Shown piece by piece: positions 60,308 through 64,000 of a DNA stretch of 64,000 nt. The stretch comes from Microbacterium sp. MF43 (GTDB lineage Bacteria; Actinomycetota; Actinomycetes; Actinomycetales; Microbacteriaceae), in the NCBI RefSeq assembly GCF_012847295.1, contig NZ_JABBDY010000001.1, positions 868,001 to 932,000 of the forward strand. Direction: 5' to 3'. How positions within the stretch are numbered: the first letter of the stretch is position 1; each line of letters begins with the position of its first letter. Below the pieces are notes generated by a model. It had not been told where the DNA came from and made no database searches. It was given only the letters and a program-made list of their open reading frames with translations. The translations under genes and the position numbers were made by a program.

Positions 60308-61582
60308 ATGACGGGGAAGCCGCGAAAGGTCAATGCCCCGATGCCTCAGACTCCGCCCAGCTCCGGCGTGCTCCGCCGGGCGAGCCTCGACGCCGTGCTC
60401 GGCCACGCGTGGGATGCCGAGGCGTTCACCGCCTCCGACGTTCTCGAGGCCGTGGGCATCACGCGTTCCACGGCGATCGACGTCATCGACGAGCTGGTCG
60501 ATCGCGGGCTGCTCTCCGAGCTGCCCAACGCGCGCGCGGTCGGGGAGTACCGCAAGGGCCGCCCGGCGCGCCGGTTCGCTTTCCGCGCCGACGCGGCGGT
60601 GGTCGTCGGCGTCGATGCCGGTCGCGCGAATCTCACGGCGACCGTCGCCGACCTGAGGGGGGCCGCCCTCGCGGTGCGGCATCTGGCGGTGGACCCGCAG
60701 CAGGACTCGCCGGAGCAGCGGCGGCGGGATGCCTCGGCCGTCGTGGACGGCGCGCTGGAGGACGCCGGCCGATCGCGCACCGATGTTGCCGCGGTCTGCG
60801 TGGGCGTGCCCGCACCCGTCGATGCGCGGGGGGAATCGCCGCAGCATCGCGACGACTTCTGGCGGCGGATGAATCCCGGCTTCGCCGAGCTGTTCGCCGC
60901 GTGGGCGCCTGTGGTGCGCGTCGAGAACGATGCGTCGCTCGCCGCGGTCGCGGAGCACTCGGTCGGCGCCGCGATCGGCCATGACGACTTCGTGACGCTC
61001 CTCGCGGGCGAGCGGCTCGGGGCCGGCGTGTGGGTCGACGGCCGGCTGCTGCACGGAGCGCACGGCGGTGCGGCCGAGATGGTCGCATTCGATCACGTCC
61101 GCGGTGTGGACGGCGCGTGGGGTCTCGGCTACCGTGCCGCGAACCTGGCCCGTCAGGCGCGGGACGCAGGTGCACTGCCCGCATCGAGCGCGCTGCGGCG
61201 GCTGGCGGCCGACGAGATCGACGGCAAGACCGTGCTGTCCCTCGCCTCGGCTGGAGACGAAGGGGCGCTTCTCATCGCGCGGCAGGTGGGGGAGACGCTG
61301 GCCGTCGTCGCCGGCGTGCTGGGGAGCCTGTTCGACTCCCGCCTCATCGTCGTGTGCGGCGCCGTGGCGGAGGGTGCCGGCCCCCTCATCGAGGCCGCGC
61401 TCGGCGCGCTTCACAGCGAACTCGACCTGCCGGCCCCCGATATCGTCGCCTCCACGCTCGGAGCCGACATCGTGTCGGTCGGCGCCGTGCGCGCCGCCGT
61501 CGACGCCGCCCGTGCCGGCATCCTGGGGCTCCCCGCGTTCGCGGCGCCGCTTCAGGAGGCGAGGGCCGGCGCCGATCGCTGA
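60308..61582 (+). CDS. ROK-family transcriptional regulator without the zinc motif
   Basis: The 424-residue protein has an N-terminal winged helix (about residues 20-90, with SDVLEAVGITRSTAIDVIDE) and a ROK sugar-kinase-like domain with VVGVDAGRANLTATV, the acidic VENDASLAAVAEHSVGAA and GAGVWVDGRLLHGAHGG. The usual CxCGxxGCxE zinc motif after that glycine-rich block is missing, so this is a divergent member. It probably represses the divergent sugar transporter operon and releases DNA on binding sugar. ATG 60308 has no strong ribosome site; ATG 60341 is an alternative start. Confidence 0.85.
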   Translation: MTGKPRKVNAPMPQTPPSSGVLRRASLDAVLGHAWDAEAFTASDVLEAVGITRSTAIDVIDELVDRGLLSELPNARAVGEYRKGRPARRFAFRADAAVVVGVDAGRANLTATVADLRGAALAVRHLAVDPQQDSPEQRRRDASAVVDGALEDAGRSRTDVAAVCVGVPAPVDARGESPQHRDDFWRRMNPGFAELFAAWAPVVRVENDASLAAVAEHSVGAAIGHDDFVTLLAGERLGAGVWVDGRLLHGAHGGAAEMVAFDHVRGVDGAWGLGYRAANLARQARDAGALPASSALRRLAADEIDGKTVLSLASAGDEGALLIARQVGETLAVVAGVLGSLFDSRLIVVCGAVAEGAGPLIEAALGALHSELDLPAPDIVASTLGADIVSVGAVRAAVDAARAGILGLPAFAAPLQEARAGADR

Positions 61583-61646
61583 CGTCGCGCCGGCACCGCG
61601 CAGGCCGGCCGCGCGGCAGGTGCTGTGCGGAGCCGGGCCGCGGGTG

Positions 61647-61652
61647 TATCGT
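61647..61652 (+). promoter_or_regulatory. -10 box of the hemerythrin gene
   Basis: TATCGT at 61647-61652 would start transcription near 61659, giving a leader of about 64 nt before ATG 61723. The leader can form a short stem CACC/GGTG next to the ribosome site GGGGGTG at 61712-61718, which might affect translation. The 140 bases between the ROK gene and this gene contain no other frame. Confidence 0.4.
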
Positions 61653-61722
61653 TCGGGCTGTCCGCTCGCACCGGTGCCGTGGGAGTCCGGTGGAGCCGGC
61701 GGATCCCACCTGGGGGTGCGAC

Positions 61723-62457
61723 ATGGTCACGAAGCTGCCGTCGTCCGGCGCCATGCCCGCGGGGCAGGAAGCCGGCTGCGACACGTCCGGGCTGATCCTG
61801 GTGCACCGGATCTTCCGGTGGCTCTACCGCGAACTTCCGCTGCTGATCCGTGACGTCAAGCCCGGAGACACCGCGAGGGCGGCGATCGTCGGCAGGTATG
61901 CGCACCTCGACTTCTTCGCGCTGCACATGCACCACGAGACCGAGGACATGGCGCTGTGGGATCGGCTGACGGCCCGTGATCCGGGATGTGCGCTCCACGT
62001 CGACCAGATGCGTGCGCAGCACGCCGAGGTCGCCGCGCTGCTGGCGCGCATCGAGCCGCAGCTCGACCCCTGGGTCGCCTCCGCCGATCCCGAGCTGGGC
62101 GAGGCGTTCGCCCGCGACATCGAGACACTGCGCGACACGCTCTCCACGCACCTCGGCCACGAGGAGGAGCTCATCATGCCCGTCGCCGGTGCGGTGCTCT
62201 CGCAGCAGGAGTGGGACTGGATGGAAGAGCACACCCGCGCGACGCTGTCCAAGCACCGCAAGGAGCTCGGCAAGGACATCATGGCGCTGCAGGCCGGACT
62301 GCTGATCGCCGCCGTTCCCGAGGACGAGCGGGAGGCGTGGATGCGCGCCAACATCCCCGCCCCGATCCGGCTCCTGTATGCGCTCCTCATGAAGCGGCAG
62401 TACGAACGCGCGATGCGCGAGCTCTATCCGGATCGGCCCATTCCGGCGATGGTGTGA
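61723..62457 (+). CDS. Hemerythrin HHE-domain protein
   Basis: The 244-residue protein has a four-helix hemerythrin domain that binds two irons. Candidate ligands run in order: His in LILVHRIFRWLYRE, HMHHETEDMALWD, QMRAQHAEVAALLAR and THLGHEEELIMPV. A C-terminal helical extension with WDWMEEHTRATLSKHRKELG follows. Such proteins sense or carry oxygen or nitric oxide. ATG 61723 has GGGGGTG upstream. Its stop overlaps the GTG of the SRPBCC gene (GTGA), so the two are co-translated. Confidence 0.88.
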   Translation: MVTKLPSSGAMPAGQEAGCDTSGLILVHRIFRWLYRELPLLIRDVKPGDTARAAIVGRYAHLDFFALHMHHETEDMALWDRLTARDPGCALHVDQMRAQHAEVAALLARIEPQLDPWVASADPELGEAFARDIETLRDTLSTHLGHEEELIMPVAGAVLSQQEWDWMEEHTRATLSKHRKELGKDIMALQAGLLIAAVPEDEREAWMRANIPAPIRLLYALLMKRQYERAMRELYPDRPIPAMV

Positions 62458-62990
62458 CGATCGTGTGGAAGCGCGTGGTGATCGATGTGCACATGCCGCA
62501 CCCTCCGTCGCGCGTGTTCCCGCTTCTCGCCGACCCGGGGAGGTGGCCCGACTTCGCGCCGGCCGTCGCCTTCCGCCAGCGCATCGGAGACGATCCGGTC
62601 GGGATCGGCGAGCGGTGGTGGGCCGTCGACCGCATCGGGCCGTTCCGCGTGCGCTTCGCCGATGTGCTCGAGAGCCTCGACCCGGGCCGGCGGGTGGTGT
62701 GGCACTCGACCTCGCCGTGGAACTCCCGGGTCGAGTACGCGTGCCTGCCCGAGGGAGGCGGGACGCGCGTGCACGCCGAGTACGAGGGCGATATCGCGGG
62801 GTGGCTGGGGCTGACGGCGCTGATCCCGGACCTCGTGTGGCAGGGGATCCTGATGCGGGACTTCCACGGTCTGACGCGGCTGCTCCACGCCGAGGATCTC
62901 CGGGGTGATGTCGACCGGGGCCGCCGGCCTGCGAACCCGGAGGCTGCCCGGATCACGGGTGCCGGGGCATCCGTCGCCCGCGCCGGCTAG
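62454..62990 (+). CDS. SRPBCC-fold (polyketide cyclase-like) protein
   Basis: The 178-residue protein has the START-like helix-grip fold: VVIDVHMPHPPSRVFPLLAD, PGRWPDFAPAV, then strands GERWWAVDRIGPFRVRFAD and RVHAEYEGDIAGWLGL, and the long C-terminal helix GILMRDFHGLTRLLHAEDL. The pocket could bind a hydrophobic ligand; the ligand is unknown. GTG 62454 overlaps the hemerythrin stop, and GTG 62463 is a close alternative. Its TAG overlaps the stop of the convergent next gene as the palindrome CTAG. Confidence 0.8.
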   Translation: MTIVWKRVVIDVHMPHPPSRVFPLLADPGRWPDFAPAVAFRQRIGDDPVGIGERWWAVDRIGPFRVRFADVLESLDPGRRVVWHSTSPWNSRVEYACLPEGGGTRVHAEYEGDIAGWLGLTALIPDLVWQGILMRDFHGLTRLLHAEDLRGDVDRGRRPANPEAARITGAGASVARAG

Positions 62991-63208
62991 AGCGAGACGT
63001 CGTTCTCGATGTCCTCGGCGAGCTCCTCGATCGCGTCGGGGCGCAGCGCGACGCCCGCCGCTTCGAGGCGCTCCCCGAGCACACGACTGACGTCGTCGGT
63101 CACCCTGCCGTGACGGATGTCGTCCTCCACCTCGGCGACGACGCGTTCGATCGTCTCGGCGCGATCGTCGTCCAGGGCGCCGCTGAGGTTGCCGTTGTGG
63201 ATGCTCAT
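62987..63208 (-). CDS. Small acidic helical protein
   Basis: The 73-residue protein is mostly helical and acidic: DDDRAETIERVVAEVEDDIR, VSRVLGERLEAAGVAL and DAIEELAEDIENDVSL. It has no hydrophobic segment or catalytic motif. ATG 63208 lies after an AGGGTGAG-like ribosome site on the minus strand. It converges with the SRPBCC gene, sharing CTAG as stop. I do not recognise the family. Confidence 0.6.
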   Translation of the reverse strand: MSIHNGNLSGALDDDRAETIERVVAEVEDDIRHGRVTDDVSRVLGERLEAAGVALRPDAIEELAEDIENDVSL

Positions 63209-63296
63209 GCGCTCACCCTGGCCTCGGCGCCCGGTCGTGCGCACCCCCTTGACGCCGGCCGCGACCCGTGCGTGGACCCGTGTCGGCGGAGGGCGA

Positions 63297-63302
63297 TAGC
63301 GT
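63297..63302 (+). promoter_or_regulatory. -10 box of the last gene
   Basis: TAGCGT at 63297-63302 is six bases before ATG 63309, so the mRNA should be leaderless. The region 63209-63308 separates two divergent genes and contains no other frame I can support. Confidence 0.5.
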
Positions 63303-63308
63303 GCACCC

Positions 63309-64000
63309 ATGCCGCTCCCCGAACACCTGCGCGACTGGATGCTCGACTCCGACCCCGCGTTGCGATGGCAGGTGGAGCGCGACCTCCTCGGCACGCCGAC
63401 GCCGCAGTGGCAGGCCACCCGGGCTCGCGTCGTGACCGACGGGTTCGGTGCCGCGCTGCTGGCCCAGCAGGATCCCGACGGGCAGTGGGCTGGGGGCTCC
63501 TTCTTCCCCGCGGGCTTCTTCGACAGTGACGAGCCCGATCAGCCCGGGCAGCCCTGGATCGCGACGACGTGGGTGCTGCGCGACCTGCGTGAGTGGGGAG
63601 CGGATGCCTCGGCCCTCGGCGACACGGCGGCCAGGCTCGATGCGAACAGCCGGTGGGACTACGACGACCTGCCCTATTGGGGCGGCGAGATCGACGTCTG
63701 CATCAACTCATACACGCTGGCGACCGGGGCCTGGCTCGGCGCCGATGTCTCGTCGCTGGCGGCATGGTTTCCGGAGCACCAGCTCGCCGACGGCGGCTGG
63801 AACTGCGAGGCCGAGGAAGGCAGGTCGACGCGCTCATCCTTCCACTCGACGCTCAACGCGCTCCGCGGCATGATGCAGTACGAACGGCTCACAGGCGACA
63901 CGGGTCTGCGCGAGTCGCGCCGCCGTGGCGAGGAGTACCTGCTCGAGCGGCGGCTGCTCTATCGGGCGACGACGGGCGAGCCGGTCGGCGAGTTCGTCAG
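63309..64000 (+). CDS. Squalene/terpenoid-cyclase-fold protein (truncated by window end)
   Basis: At least 230 residues are visible before the window ends. The N-terminus LRDWMLDSDPALRWQVERDL is followed by alpha-alpha-barrel repeats with GGxW or QxxGxW features: AQQDPDGQWAGGSFFP, WIATTWVLRDLREWGAD and HQLADGGWNCEAEEG. This is the fold of prenyltransferases and squalene-hopene cyclases. No DxDD or other cyclase active site is seen in this part. Relatives in Actinobacteria lie beside no fixed partner, so function is open. ATG 63309 follows TAGCGT by six bases. Confidence 0.75.
   Translation, partial: MPLPEHLRDWMLDSDPALRWQVERDLLGTPTPQWQATRARVVTDGFGAALLAQQDPDGQWAGGSFFPAGFFDSDEPDQPGQPWIATTWVLRDLREWGADASALGDTAARLDANSRWDYDDLPYWGGEIDVCINSYTLATGAWLGADVSSLAAWFPEHQLADGGWNCEAEEGRSTRSSFHSTLNALRGMMQYERLTGDTGLRESRRRGEEYLLERRLLYRATTGEPVGEFV

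Overview
The window looks like a chromosomal core segment of a high-GC actinobacterium, most likely Microbacteriaceae and probably Microbacterium. The evidence is roughly 70% GC, heavy use of GTG starts, the rplY-pth-mfd-mazG-eno-ftsB-DUF501 gene order of Actinobacteria, DUF4245, DUF4307 and DUF501 proteins, and many TANNNT -10 boxes only 6-8 nt upstream of start codons. I see no phage, insertion sequence, CRISPR array or island. Nearly everything is housekeeping. Genus and gene names come from recalled family motifs, not from a search.

Layout. 1-7.4 kb: small membrane protein, ribosomal L25 (rplY), peptidyl-tRNA hydrolase, membrane protein, transcription-repair factor mfd, VOC protein, gamma-carbonic-anhydrase-like protein and a zinc-ribbon peptide. 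7.4-20.8 kb: PEP carboxylase, Na+/H+ antiporter nhaA, mazG, hisS, an amino-acid permease, an O-methyltransferase, enolase, the ftsB-like divisome protein, DUF501, a mycosin-like secreted protease and type II NADH dehydrogenase. 20.8-24.4 kb: an unusual tRNA with anticodon UAA abutting a beta-lactamase-fold hydrolase, then a D-amino-acid deaminase/aldolase and a sugar-lactone oxidase. 24.4-31 kb: LemA, two crosslink-glycosylase-fold paralogues, an AI-2E-family permease, threonine ammonia-lyase and greA. 31-37.7 kb: DUF4307, hemolysin III, a cis-prenyltransferase, a class V aminotransferase, a PIN-PhoH ATPase and a proline-rich envelope protein.

37.8-44.3 kb is one long minus-strand operon: xseA, xseB, DUF4245, beta-carbonic anhydrase, fumC, histidine kinase, response regulator. 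44.4-49.6 kb holds ispH, a membrane protein, an ECF sigma/anti-sigma pair, fba and glpX. 49.7-55.3 kb holds rmuC, a DEDDh exonuclease, a methyltransferase, a reductase-like protein, ychF and an alpha/beta-hydrolase without its nucleophile. 55.3-61.6 kb is a sugar-uptake unit: lipoprotein, two permeases, GH13 glucosidase and a divergent ROK regulator. The window closes with a hemerythrin, an SRPBCC protein, a small acidic protein and a truncated terpenoid-cyclase-fold protein.

Beyond the genes, three signals recur. First, a 10-mer, GGATGCCTCG/CGAGGCATCC, occurs at 25 places I could locate, usually as Asp/Glu-Ala-Ser codons in genes and as inverted pairs in terminators, like the uptake words of Neisseria or Haemophilus. 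Second, about 20 starts look leaderless, which fixes several start codons. Third, the tRNA/hydrolase junction, a short coupled upstream frame and a terminator overlapping the ftsB start suggest unusual local expression control.
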